The notes beneath the pieces were generated by a model that saw only the letters and a list, made by a program, of their open reading frames with translations, was not told the DNA's origin and did not search any database. DNA of 64,000 nt. It comes from Emiliania huxleyi CCMP1516. Taxonomy: Eukaryota > Haptophyta > Isochrysidales > Noelaerhabdaceae. The position numbers were made by a program, and so were the translations under genes. Below are positions 11,101 through 21,110 of the stretch, one piece after another; within the stretch, counting starts at the first letter, position 1, and each line of letters opens with the position of its first letter. The stretch lies in NCBI RefSeq assembly GCF_000372725.1, contig NW_005200104.1, forward strand, positions 52,456-116,455. The letters are read 5' to 3'.

Positions 11101-12487
11101 CGCCCGCTGCCGCCGCCAGTGCCTCTGCCCTGGTCGTCGCCGCCGGCTCCGGCCCCGCCGCCGCCGGCGACGGCTGAGGTGCCGCCGCCGCGAGGCGGGG
11201 GCGAGGTCGACGATGGCGCAAGGGCGTTGGCGGCGGCGCAGGCCGCTGCCGCGCGGGCGGAGGCGGAGGCGGAGGCCGCGCGTGCAGAGGCGGAGGCGGA
11301 GATGGGCCGTGCGGAGGAGTTGCGCGCCGAGCTGCTCCGGGCCAAGGCCGAGGTTGCGGCGCGCGAGCAGCTCGAGCGGGCGCGGTTCGACTCGGGGGTG
11401 GAGGCGCTCGAAGCCGCCCCGCTACCCCTCTCGCGCTACCCCTCTCGCGTCAGGGCGCTGCCCGGCGCGAGCCCCCCTCCCACTTCACCCCCCCCCCCCC
11501 CTCCCCCCCTCGCCGCCGTCCGCAGGGCCGGCGAGAGGCAGAGGCGAGCCGCGCGGCTGCCGAGCTGCGGCGGCAGCAGCAGGAGGCGGAGGCGGCGGTG
11601 GCGCGCGAGGAGGCGGCGGCGGAGGAGCGGCGGCGGCGCTACTCCGAGTGGCAGGCGCAGAGCGCCGCGGCTGAGGCAGCGGCCGAGGCGGCGGTCGCGG
11701 GCGGGCTAGCGGCTGGCGAGGCGGCTGCGGCGGCGCGGCGCGAGGCGGAAGCGGTCGAGGAGGCGCGCCGTCGGGCGGCGGCGGAGTCGCAGCGCGAGGC
11801 GCAGCGCGAGGCGGAGGCGGAGGCGGAGGCGGAGGCGGCGCAGCTCGAGGCGCAAAGGCGCGTTTCGCTGCTGCAGTCGGAGCAGGAGAGGCGCCGGAGG
11901 GAGCGGGCCGCGCTGGCCGAGGCGGAGGAGCGAGAGGAGGCCGAGAGGGCGAGGGAGGCGGCCGCCAAGGAGAGGGCGGAGCAGCAGGCGAGGGCGGCAC
12001 GTCTCGAGCAGGCCGCCGAGCGCGACGCAGGTGTCCGCCCTCCCTCTGCGCCTGCTGCCCTCACTCTGCGTCTACTGCCCGTGTCTCTTGCGCCTGTCCG
12101 TTGCGCACCCGGCCCATTCTGACGCCCGCGTGCTGCGGCAGCGGCGCGGCGGGCGGCAGCGGAGCGCAAGGCGCGGCAGGAGGCGGAGGAGGAGGAGGCG
12201 AGGGTCGAGCGAGAGGCGCGCCGCGCCGCCCAGGAGCGGGAGCGAGAGGCGCGCGCCGCGGAGACGCGCCGCCTCGCGGAGACGTCGCGATTCGCCCAGG
12301 TGAGGGACATAGCGGCAGGAGGGGCGCCCCTCAACCCCCACCTGAACCTGTCTCCATGGCTACCGCTCAGGCGACCGCAAGCGCATCGGCGGCAATCTCC
12401 ACGCTAGAGGGGGCGTCGGATGACTCGGCCGACATCTCCGTTGCGGCAGCGACGGACGAGTCGGACTCTGGCGGCGGCGGCTGGTGA
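8196..12487 (+). CDS. OFD1: OFD1-like centriolar/basal-body coiled-coil protein
   Basis: The N-terminus (MAEPFLDVRSQLLQALKGSG...LKTQVRCYLLAEI) followed by a LisH motif (about residues 55-100, LRASGCAYSLSVFSSESGL) matches the start of OFD1, a distal centriole and ciliary basal-body protein. The rest is long Ala/Arg/Glu/Gln-rich coiled coil spread over short exons: to about 9020, about 9060-9125, 9195-9305, 9452-9688, 9838-9920, 9975-10105, 10228-11420, 11525-12030 and 12130-12300, with a last acidic Ser/Asp-rich exon ending at 12487. A Pro/Ala/Gly-rich insert lies at about 10620-11180. Boundaries are approximate because coiled-coil frames are easily confused; the first donor may be GCGAGT at 9019. 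It implies a flagellate. The N-terminal homology is the firm part; the downstream exons are assigned by frame and composition. Confidence 0.72.
9684..9786 (+). repeat. 11-bp minisatellite in an OFD1-like gene intron
   Basis: About nine tandem copies of GCAGCCGAGAG (early copies GCAGCCGAGAT) lie here. The run follows the coding stretch ending ATASLR and is followed by the exon beginning AREEEVATLK, so it is probably intronic, although one frame stays open through it. Confidence 0.7.
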
Positions 12488-13719
12488 GAGTCTGCTGAGA
12501 CTGGGTCCTCCAGGGTGTCTGCGCGGCGCCGAGATGGAATTCCCCGCCGCCCGCATAGATAGCCATCGCGCGCCATGCGAGGAGTGGCCAGTGCTCGCAG
12601 CACGGCAAAACTGACACTAATCACTATCTGACGTAGCATTAGACAATTAGAGCTCACCGTCACACCCGGCGCCTCAACAGTCAACTGCGAGAGCGCGCCC
12701 CCCTTCCCTCTCGCGTGGACATCACGTACTTTATCACGTTTAAGCAAAAAAGGTAAAAGGAGAAGCCCCGAGTGCTGCTAGATCGAGGGAGTCAAGCATT
12801 AATTGATTAAATGCTCTTTTGGTTGTGGGATTTTCACAAAAATCCCCGCACCCGATAGATACGTACGGGGTGTGGAGGGTGAGTTGAACAGGGGTTGTGC
12901 GCCAAGCCCTCCTGCTCGGCTCCAGCGAGTAGACAAGTGTTACCATCAACAGAGGAGAAGGATATGACCTCAGGGCCGATGTGACCAAGCGCTGGTAGCG
13001 TGCTTTTACCTCACACCCATGGTCTCACAGTGTGCCGGCAGTCGCCGAGCAGTGTCGCTCACACAAGCCGCAGCACAAGTGACTGAGGGCCAGTGAGGGC
13101 GAGCCCATCGCTGTCACAGCTGTGGCAGCCGCACAGTAGGCTGTGTCAGCTGTGCAGAGTGTGTGAGCAGCAGAGGAGCTGCTCTCCAGGCTTCTGTCGC
13201 AAAGAGCTGCATGCCACCGAAAGCGCTGTCGAGGTTCGCCGAGCGCGGCGCAGGTTGGGGGAAGCCGCCACCGACGAGCGCGTTGGACTTTTCACTCCGG
13301 ACAAAAAACGCGGCACAGCGGACGGTGCGGGGTGTGTCCCCGTCATAGCGGCGAGGCGCGGGACCGTCTGTGGCGAAGTGGGACTGGGTCGCGTCCCCCG
13401 ATTTTGTTCAACCCAGCATCCACACCCTTTAATAATAAATATAATTAATATGCTCTCACCTCTATGTGTGCAGCGTGGGCCACCCTCCTTTCGTTCACAA
13501 TGTTCTCATTTTGATGTCAAATCTGAGACGTGAGAGTGAGTGAGTGCCAGAGACCAGAGTGGGCAAGCTCTGAGCCACATCACACTAGTTCAGTTCACAG
13601 ACTGAAACACAAGCCTGTGTCGTACAAACTGTTCTCTGGTGCCAAACCCAAAGGAAGCTCAAAACGCCCTGCCCTGGGCCGTGGCGCGTGGGCGCGGCGT
13701 TCGCAATATTTGTCATTGT
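12488..13719. other. Intergenic region carrying a duplicated 570-bp module
   Basis: This lies between the OFD1-like gene (+) and the RBR ligase gene (-), so both genes end here. Apart from the duplicated block at 12862-13428 it contains no recognisable gene. Confidence 0.5.
12862..13428 (+). repeat. Duplicated module, copy 1 (copy 2 at 52586-53163)
   Basis: This segment and 52586-53163 align from GGTGTGGAGGGTGAGTTGAA through CCCAGCATCCACACCC, by eye with roughly nine in ten bases identical and a few small indels. Both copies have the same orientation and lie 3' of a plus-strand gene. Both keep a frame containing the words SLSQLWQPHSRLCQLCRVCE and CSPGFCRKELHATE, which may be chance. No terminal inverted repeats were found. 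Confidence 0.75.
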
Positions 13720-15686
13720 TCACCGAGAGGAGCTCGGGCCTCCCGGTGCCGCTGGCGGCGCCTGCTTTAGGTTTGAGCGCAGGTAAAGCATGCACGTGAC
13801 GAGCCAGCTCAGGCGGTCGGGGACGTCGTCGACAACGCCGTCGGCCACGCCGCTAGACGGGCTTGCTTCACTCGCCTCTTCGCCGCTGCCGCCGCCGACG
13901 GCTGGCTCGGCGAGCGCGAGGAGGACGTCTGAGTGCCTCTCGACTTGCGCGAGCGCGAGGCGCACCAGCGGGGGGACGGCGGAGGCCGAAGCGCCGCGGT
14001 GCACGTTGAAGTACGTGAAGACGTGCGCCCACTGTAGCAGCTCCATCGCGCAACGCAGCGTCGGGCGGAGGCCGTCCGGAAGCCCCCGCCCCGCCGCCGC
14101 CGCCAGCGGCGGCGGCGGCGTGTCTCCCGAGGGCGCGAGCAGCTCGGCCAGCTCGGCGCGGTAGGCGGCGGCGTCGAAGGCGGCGGCGAAGGATCCGTCG
14201 AGCACGCGCGCCTGCTCCTTTTGGAAGGCCCAGGACGCGTCGGGCGCACGGGTGCAGGCGTGGACGTGGTGCACCTGTCCGCGCTTGCCCGTCTGACCGC
14301 AGGCCCAGCACCACTCGGCCGAGCAATTGGTGCAAGTGATGTGCATGCACCCCTTGTCGCGCTGCGTGCGCGCACCGCACGAGGGGCAGGGCCGCGTGTG
14401 CAGCAGCAGGAACTGCGCGTCGGGCGACTGGTGCAGCAGCTGCTGCCACTCTCTCCGCTCGGCGCACGCGGCGGGCCAGTGCGGCTCCGCTCCGCACAGG
14501 CCGCAGAAGCGAGTGCCGCACGAGCACGCGACATCGGCGGCTGACTCGGTGACGAGGGCAGCCGCCATCGAGCAGCTCGCGGAGGGGCACCTATTAATTA
14601 GCGTTAATTAGCGTTAATTAGTGTCAATTAGTCGAGCAGCTCGCGGAGGGGCACCTATTAATTAGTGTTAATCAGTGTTAATTAGTGTTAATTAGTCGAG
14701 CAGCTCGCGGAGGGGCACCTATTAATTAGCGTTAATCAGTGTTAATTAGTGTTAATTCGTGTTAATTAGTGTTAATTAGTCGAGCAGCTAGCGGAGGGGC
14801 ACCAGCAGAGCAGCGCGTTTGCGTCGACGAAGGAGCGGAGGTGCAGCATGCTCCACGCGCCGGCGGCGGTGCCGGCGGGCAGACACCGCTGCCACAGCTC
14901 CGCCGGGAGGAGGACGGGGCAGTCGGGCTGCGGGCACCGAGTGTGGATGCATCCTGCGCCCGACTGCAGCGCCGTCGTCATCAGCCCGCCCCAGCAGTCG
15001 GAGCAAAACTCGTGGCCGCACCGCAGCGACAGCAATTCCGCCGGCGGCGCGGGCGGCTCGAAGCAAATGCCGCACACACTGCCCGGCGCAGCGGCGCCGC
15101 CGCCCTCCGACGTCGCCTCTGCTGCCGCGGCCGCCTCCTCGGCGAGCGCCTTCGCGGCGGCGGCGGGCTGCCACCGCGCGCGAGCGAGGGCGAGCGACGC
15201 GTTCGTCTCGCTCGCCGGCACGCCCTGCGCGCTTAGCGTCGCCACGAGGCGCGCGGCCATCGCACGCGGCAGCAGCTGAAGCTCAGAGGGTGGCAAGAGC
15301 CGCGGCCCGCCCTCGCACCAGCCATCCGGCCGCCAGTCGCAACCACGCCCCGCCGCGCACAGCCGCACCGCCTCGACCAGGACCGCTGCGCTGTCGTGGC
15401 GCGAGTCCGAGCCAGCGAGCAGCCCGCTCGCCTGCCAGCCGCGCAACGCGTCCGCAACGGCGAGCGTGAGCGCACGCAGCGCCGCCTCGCTCCAGCCGGC
15501 AAAGAGCGCACGCAGCGCCGCGCGGCCCGCAGCCTGCGGCGGCTGCGCGCACAGGGCTGGCGGCCACACCGCGCGGGCGAGGGCGGACCAAGCCGAGGGC
15601 GGGGCGATGGGGTCGGCTGCCCCGCGGCCCTCGCAGCGCAGTGCCGTGCGCAGGAGGCCGGCGAGCACGACCAGAGGGGCCGCGCT

Positions 15687-15745
<59 letters not shown>

Positions 15746-16487
15746 GGCCGCTGCTCTCAGCGAGCGCTTTCCCGAACCCAGACATGCAGTCGGGCGCGCA
15801 CCTGTCCAGTAATCTACGCGCCTCCGACGCCGCGCGGGTCGCGCAGCAAGGCGGCAGGGCTGCGGCAGGAGGGTCGAGCAGCAGCCGCAGGAGCTGGACC
15901 GAGGCGTGCTGGCTGGCCGCAGCCCGGAGCAGAGGCGGGACCAGAGGCGGGGCGGTGCGCTCCCAGCGGCCGCCGCCATCGCACACGCACCGGGCGGCGA
16001 GGAAGGGCTCGCCGCATCGCTGCCCCTCCAGGAGGGTGCGGGCCACAGCCTCGACGAGCGCGGCGTCCGCCAGCGAGGGTCGGATGCGGTTCAACCAGGT
16101 TAGGCGGCGCACGAGTGACAGCGCTGCCGCGGGCTCTAGGGCGGTGGACGATTGCTGGGCGACGTCACGAGACAGAGCCTCGCACAGCCGCGTGGCCACC
16201 GCGGCACGGCAGATGGATCCGCGGGCGTGGCGGCCGAGCACGAGCGCAGCGCGGCTGGGCGCGACTGCGCGCTCGCGTTCGCCCCGCTTGCGGCGGCTTT
16301 CCTCAAGGAGTGCCTGCTTCGAGCGGCCGCTCGCGCCACGGGAGGCGCCGCCGAGCGCGACTCGCCGGCCGCGAGGGCCGTCGTCGAACATGGCGCGGCG
16401 GATTTTCGCGCCGCCTCGCCGCGCCGCTCGAGAATGCTCGCAGCTGCCGACCCGATCTGCTGACGGGCGCCGGCATCTGGCTCGCAC
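13720..16487 (-). CDS. RBR (RING-IBR-RING) E3 ubiquitin ligase, ariadne-like
   Basis: There are two exons. Exon 1 (from 16487, or from the in-frame ATG at 16391) encodes an Arg-rich start, an Ala/Leu-rich helical region, a poly-Gly run (about 15677-15745), RING1 (CGICFEPPAPPAELLSLRCG...CSDCW) and the start of the IBR (LLCWCPSASC). Exon 2 (from 14590) completes the IBR (CSCGTRFCGLCG...H) and gives RING2 (CPSCGARTQRDKGCMHITC...WCWACG). The RING2 cysteine in KGCMHIT is the position that accepts ubiquitin as a thioester in HHARI/parkin-type ligases. The exons join in phase 2 through the GT-AG intron 14591-14802, restoring WCPSASCSM. The large N-terminal extension is unlike ariadne proteins and is unassigned. 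The protein ends in a low-complexity Pro/Ser tail. Confidence 0.85.
14569..14803 (-). repeat. Exon-derived tandem repeat forming the RBR gene intron
   Basis: The 23-base word GGTGCCCCTCCGCGAGCTGCTCG (minus strand, shown as 20+3) occurs four times: 14569-14591, 14633-14655, 14697-14719 and 14781-14803. The last copy has one change. The copies are separated by AT-rich spacers of TTAATTAGTG-type repeats. The first transcribed copy supplies the intron donor (CTG|GTGCCC); the last supplies the downstream exon after TAATAG|GTGCCC. The intron is therefore bounded by copies of the same coding segment. Confidence 0.85.
15677..15745 (+). repeat. (CCG)n microsatellite coding poly-Gly in the RBR gene
   Basis: An almost pure CCG/GCC triplet run, read on the minus strand as about 20 glycines, lies inside exon 1 of the RBR ligase. 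It is in frame and probably length-polymorphic. Confidence 0.8.
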
Positions 16488-16822
16488 GATCTGCGCCCTC
16501 CACCGGAATTCGTATGCAGCATAGGCACCGGGTCTGGCAGCACCGGCTCAACGCCGCGCCCCCCGGTCGGTGCAAGCAGGGAATGTTCCCGCTGCTGCTC
16601 TGCTGCAGCCTCGAGTCGCGGTGCGGCCTCCGCACTCTCGGCGTTCGCCTCTCGCCCTGCTGCAGCATCCGTTCCCATCTCTGGCTGCCGTTCGCCGAGC
16701 GCCTCCTCAAAGCATGCGAGAATCTCGTCGCTCTGAAGGCCAGTCTCGAGCACGTCGTCGGCAGCGCGGATGCTCGCCCGGCCGGTCGGCCCTCGAGACC
16801 TCACAGTGGCGGCCGCCTCTGA
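16488..16822. other. Intergenic, upstream of the RBR gene
   Basis: This GC-rich sequence has open frames on both strands but no recognisable protein. It lies between the RBR start and the transposon at 16823 and probably holds the RBR promoter. No TATA box stands out. Confidence 0.4.
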
Positions 16823-17862
16823 TAGGGTGCCCACAGGACCCAAAAAAAGAAAGGAAAAAAGAAATGGGCACTCCCGATCGCAGCACTTCGTGTTGGCTAG
16901 TCGAGATATTGAGAGTGTGACTAGGAGGGTGGGACGCTGGGGATTCTCAAAGGTATACCCTTGGAATGGCCGGATCCAGCCTTAAAAGTACGAGATCGCG
17001 CGCGCTTCGCGCGCTGCACCGCCTATTCTCCGCGGCTGAGTGACGACGCGTGCCGTGTGCCAGCAGAGTTGGGCGCGCGCGGCGCGACGGCGCCCGCGAG
17101 GGAAGGCGCGGGTGCAGCGGCCGCCGGCGGCCGTACCGCCCGCCAGCCGGCGCAGCAGCGGCCAGCGCAGCGGCCGCCGGCGCAGCAGCCAGATCAGCCG
17201 GTGCGCGCCTTGCGAGGCGAGTACTGCCGCCCGGCAGCCTTGAGGCGGCCGGGCGGCAGTACTCGTTCGAACTTTGCGAGCCGTGCGCGCACCGAGGCGC
17301 GCGCGGCGCGCGCCCGCCCGGCTGCCAGTAGGAGGCGGCGCAATATGGCCTATAGTACAGCCCTTAGGAGGAGGAAGAGGCTGGCTGGCAGTGCTGTATG
17401 CCGCCGAGGGGCAGTTTTGGGGTGCTGAGTCGCGCCCAGCGGGCTGCAGAACGCGTCCGCAGCCGGGACAACCCGCCCCCCCAGCCGAGGCCGGTCGAAG
17501 CCCACTTGGGCACAGCCATGAGGAGTCCTCTTGGTGCTCCTGGCGCCCGTTGGAATGGCGAGCGCGCGCCGATGGGGGGGGGGGGGGGGTCTTGCTTGCT
17601 CCACACCGAGCGCCATCGGTCCGGACCGGCGTGCCCACCGAGGGGTGGCCTGCACAAGGTCTGAGCCGCGGGCGCTCGGCGCCAAGTGCAGTGTCACGCT
17701 CGCGCTGGAGCGGCTCACAATGGGGAACCCTCGTTTCCTAGTCACTCGGTCCCCCAACGGAAGAGGCCTCGCTCCTATTGGAACTGGCCAACATCAGATT
17801 TGCCTCGTGCGTCCCTTTTTGAGTCGCAAAGCTATTTTCTTTTGGGTCCTGTGGGCACCCTA
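16823..17862. mobile_element. Non-autonomous DNA transposon with TIRs and 7-bp target duplication
   Basis: The element starts TAGGGTGCCCACAGGACCC (16823-16841) and ends with its reverse complement (17844-17862). It is flanked on both sides by CCTCTGA (16816-16822 and 17863-17869), a clean target-site duplication. The interior of about 1 kb has no recognisable transposase. It contains a strong hairpin at about 17218-17264 (arms GTACTGCCGCCCGGC and its complement) and a run of G at 17573-17590. This looks like a deletion derivative or MITE moved by an unknown transposase. The near-perfect ends and duplication suggest recent insertion. Confidence 0.85.
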
Positions 17863-18204
17863 CCTCTGACAGCGGCGGCAGCCTCCCAAGCTGGCCACGC
17901 ATCATGCTGCGCTTCGCGGCGATCGCGTAACGGGAGGCTCGCTGGCTTTTTGTGGCTTTTTGGACGGCTTTTTTGGATTCTCCCGCCCTCCAACCCCTCT
18001 CTTGGATTTTTTTAATTCGTGCATTGATGCTGAGAAGAGAGAGAGTCTTTAAAAATCTCTCTCTCTCTCTTGATGCTGGGGGGGGCGACAGTGAGGACGT
18101 GGCCCTGAGGAAGGGGAAACTCAGGTGTGGCAGCCAACTGGCTGTGTGTCTTGTGAGCCTGTTTGTGTCTGTGTGTCGCTCGTGCGTGTCGTCATCATCT
18201 GAGA

Positions 18205-18505
18205 GTCAGATGTTAGCAGGTGTAGTTTATTTTTGCTTGGGCGGCACTCATGGTCATGCTGAAATTCTGGAAAAACCCGGCCGGCCCCTGCCCTGCCCCT
18301 ACCTACCTACCTATCTACCTACTTATGGGAAACTAAAAAAGAAATCACTCGATGGGTGAAGGTGGGGTACTATACCAACTAGAGTGATGGTTGGAGAGAG
18401 AGAGATGGTTGGTACTCTCCTGCAACCACAGTCCTTCTTGTGACATGGCAGGCCACTCTCAAGCCCTACAAGCATCAGATCACCCATTTTGGGAGGGTTG
18501 ACATC
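18205..18505 (+). repeat. Dispersed repeat, copy 1 (inverted copy at 29812-30072)
   Basis: Shared phrases in order are TTTTTGCTTGGGCGGCACTC, TTCTGGAAAAACCCGGCCGG, a TACC microsatellite, CTTATGGGAAACTAAAAAAG, GGTGAAGGTGGGGTA, CTCCTGCAACCACAGTCC and GACATGGCAGGCCACTCTCA. The TACC run differs in length between copies. The class is unknown; no transposase or tRNA promoter is obvious. Confidence 0.75.
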
Positions 18506-18584
18506 GTGATTTCCGCGGAAATTTTCTTTTTTTGAAAATTCCAGCTTGTGCTTGAAGAGAGGGCTGGCAACCCTGTCTGCACGT

Positions 18585-18646
18585 CTCGCGCGCGCGTGAA
18601 GGGCTCCAGGCCCCAAATGACGTGTGAGTGTTAGAGTTGTTTGGTA
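18585..18646 (+). repeat. Dispersed repeat shared with 49029-49090
   Basis: Both places read CGCGCGTGAA, GGGCTCCAGGCCCCAAATGA, then GTGAGTGTTAGAGTTGTTTG and GTATTG. After GGTATTG the two copies diverge. Here the flank continues CTAAAAATCTCTCTC, a word that recurs near other repeat edges in the window. Confidence 0.65.
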
Positions 18647-18809
18647 TTGCTAAAAATCTCTCTCTCTCAAATATGACGGTCGGTAGGTGTGGGGAGCTGG
18701 GGAGGCTGGGGACGCGCGACTAAGAAGAAGCAGCCGTCTTATTAATCGACAGCCCGCACAACCGTTTGCGAAGGCGTCCAAAAGGATAAAAGGCAGCAAA
18801 TAAGACGCA

Positions 18810-19259
18810 GCTACCGTCGGGTACTTATTTTAAGAGCAGGTAAACAGCAATAGATCCGGGTGTAGTGCCGGATCAGTTCCTGGAGCCAGGGGGACCGATT
18901 CGCGCTTGCCAAGGGACCAATTGCTAGACACCCGGGGGGGGGAGGGGGTACAGGGGGGCCCGCACAGGTGGGCGAGCCAAACTCTGGCGGAGGCAGCCCG
19001 CTCACCCCCAGGCGCCCCTCGAACCGGAGGGTGGTCTGCCGCCGCTGCGCGGTCGGCGCGCCGAGCGCGGGAGACATATCAGCTTCGCGCCACAGGTGGG
19101 GGGACCGATTCTCAGCAAGTTTGGCAGCGCGGGCAGTGTGAAGGATCGATTGCTGTACAACGAGGGACCGATTCCGTGAGGGCTGGGTATCGATTAGGCC
19201 GCTTGAGGGCCGGATCTATTGCTGTTTACCTGCTCTTAAAATAAGTACCCGACGGTAGC
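18810..19259. mobile_element. MITE with perfect 50-bp terminal inverted repeats
   Basis: Bases 18810-18859 (GCTACCGTCGGGTACTTATT...) and 19210-19259 are exact reverse complements over 50 positions. The 350-base interior has no coding capacity but repeats the word GGGACCGATTC several times. I did not find a convincing target duplication. Identical ends imply recent mobility or gene conversion. Confidence 0.85.
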
Positions 19260-19513
19260 CCTCCGACATATTTGGTAAAAATCTCTCTTACAATGAAAAG
19301 AGGTGGATTAGGCGATCCGTCGCAGTGCTCTTGCGTTTCGGCGGTAGTGATCTAATCACCCGAATGCCACATTCGGATCGCTTCTCATCGCAAACCAAGT
19401 AGTACTCTAGTAGGTAGGTAAAAAGGGCCAGAAAACTGAAAAAAGGCCCAGCTGCTGCTCTTCCCTCCTTCCTCGTGTTGGGGCGGGTGCCCTTCGCCGC
19501 CGTCTCGGGCAGC

Positions 19514-20404
19514 ATGCAGGAGGCTGGGAAACATCTCGAACGGAGCCACGCCATGGGCGCGCTGATCGCGAACGAGGAGCGCCGCCTCGTCGAGGCTGTC
19601 CGCCGCTGCGATGTCTGGGCGACCGTCTCGGCGCTGGTGCTCGCGGTGCACGTGGAGCTGCTGGTCGGCGTGAGCAGCGACGAGGGCTTCGACCGGTGGC
19701 ACCAGGCCTTCCGGACGCTCTTCGCCATCTTCTCAACCGCATCGATGATGTGCATGGGCTGGGTCGCGTACGATGTCCTACTCGCTGCCGAGGAGGCGCA
19801 GGCGATGGCGCACGACCACGGCACGACGAAAGACGCGGTGGAATCGCTCCGCGCGTGGCTGCATCTCGAGAGGCAGCGCTCGCGCCCGATGCTTGCCGCG
19901 GCCGAAGAATACCCCCCGCTCGAGACTATGATCACTGCCGTCGCCTACCTCGAGCACTGCCTGCGAGACCTGCGGATCGTCTTTAGCTGGGGACTGCTGC
20001 TGGCGGCGGCCTCCTTCTTCTGCTACCTCGGCACGGTATCGTCGGCGGGCGAGCCGCCCTTCTACTCTGGTGTCATCGTAGTCGTCGTCGTCGCCGCCGC
20101 GCGCTCCGTGTGGAAGACTCGGCTGCGCGGCACGATCCGCACCCGCGCGCCAAGTGCGCGCGGCGCTGGGATGCTCGGGCTGGGCCTGCCGGCGCCGCGC
20201 GCGCTGCGGCGCGGTCTCGCACGCGGCGTGCGGCCGACGGCTGGCCGGAGCGCCAGCCAGCGCGGCGGCGGCGGGAGCGAGCGCGCGGGCGGCGTTGTTA
20301 CCGGCATTCCGAGAGACTCGCTAAACCTGGATCGGACGTCGCCTGGGCACGCCGACCGCCCTGTCACGTGGACGGACATCCCGCCGAGGAGGAGCGTGAG
20401 CTGA
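19514..20404 (+). CDS. Four-pass membrane protein, unknown
   Basis: The start chosen is the ATG at 19514 (MQEAGKHLERSHAMG); a second ATG lies 13 codons on. The 296-residue product has four likely membrane spans, at about residues 35-54, 66-92, 155-176 and 183-199, with a long loop rich in charged residues between the second and third. The C-terminal 95 residues are Arg/Gly/Ser-rich and probably disordered and cytosolic. Four spans with a long middle loop recall ORAI-type channels, but I see no diagnostic motif and do not assign that. It appears to be a single exon. The gene begins about 250 bases after the MITE at 18810-19259. Confidence 0.6.
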   Translation: MQEAGKHLERSHAMGALIANEERRLVEAVRRCDVWATVSALVLAVHVELLVGVSSDEGFDRWHQAFRTLFAIFSTASMMCMGWVAYDVLLAAEEAQAMAHDHGTTKDAVESLRAWLHLERQRSRPMLAAAEEYPPLETMITAVAYLEHCLRDLRIVFSWGLLLAAASFFCYLGTVSSAGEPPFYSGVIVVVVVAAARSVWKTRLRGTIRTRAPSARGAGMLGLGLPAPRALRRGLARGVRPTAGRSASQRGGGGSERAGGVVTGIPRDSLNLDRTSPGHADRPVTWTDIPPRRSVS

Positions 20405-20713
20405 TTCGATTCTTTTATGGGTCATCCTCTGCTATCACCGAAAAAAACTCGGACCCACGTAGACAAGGAGCGCGCGCCAATTGGCCGCCTCCGTGACACT
20501 CCCACCTCCTGGCTCCTGGGCCGGTGCGGGAGTTTTAACCAGTTTCTCCCGGCCGGCCGCCTCCTGACACGCCCACTGACCGAGCCCATCGAAAAAATCC
20601 GGCGCGCCGCACTGCTCTGACCCCTGCTCGCCCCTGCTCGCCCCTGCTCGCCACTGTCGCCTCGGTTGCCGAGGCTGCCGCGCACCCGCGCGCCCGCGTC
20701 GCTGCGCGACTAC

Positions 20714-20796
20714 GATCTACGAACTGCACCAGCTGGGCTCGAACCAACGACCAAAACGTCCCCGACCCGAACGCTGCGCCAACTAGGCCACGCCCC
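20714..20796 (-). other. tRNA-like sequence with Pol III boxes A and B (SINE head or tRNA relic)
   Basis: On the minus strand TGGCCTAGTTGG fits box A and GGTTCGAGCCC fits box B, with normal tRNA spacing of about 31 bases. A T-arm (GTTGG-TTCGAGC-CCAGC) and an anticodon-like stem (CGTTC/GGACG) can be drawn. The anticodon loop GGGTCGG lacks the invariant U33, and the acceptor stem has mismatches, so a working tRNA is unlikely. A tRNA-derived SINE head or decayed tRNA fits better. Confidence 0.4.
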
Positions 20797-20964
20797 AGGC
20801 TCGATTTGCAATGCGCATGAAACTGGCCGCTCATAAACCACTACTCATTTGGCCACGCGGCGCCCCCCCACAGCCAGCCTACCCTCCTATCGCGCCACTC
20901 GACGCCCCGCGGCCGCCTCTCGCCTACCGCGCTGCCCTCGCCGGCCGCCGCACCGCCCGCGCTC

Positions 20965-21110
20965 CAGCCTAACCAGCTTTCTGCTCCAGCCTAACCAGCT
21001 CTGTGCTCCACTGCTCCAGCCCAACCAGCCCTGTGCCCCAGCCTAACAAGCTCTCCAGCCTAACCAGTGCTCCAGTAACCAGATCTGTGCCCCAGCTAAC
21101 CAGCTCTGCA
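20965..21110 (+). repeat. Degenerate tandem repeat, CCAGCCTAACCAGCTCTGTG unit
   Basis: About seven diverged copies of a unit of about 20 bases built on CTCCAGCCTAACCAGCTCTG lie here. It is noncoding and is flanked by C-rich DNA. Confidence 0.65.

Larger units (their letters stand above)
17863..18809. other. Repeat-filled intergenic DNA
   Basis: No gene is seen. It holds CT runs (18048-18072, 18655-18670), a segment matching 7740-7856 in reverse (18118-18202), a dispersed repeat shared with 29812-30072 (18205-18505), and a segment shared with about 49029-49090 (18585-18646). Confidence 0.6.

Noticed and set aside
15641-16822. Plus-strand frame of 393 codons opposite the RBR gene
   Set aside because: It reads a long poly-Arg run from the CCG microsatellite and lacks any recognisable domain; the minus strand encodes the RING proteins.
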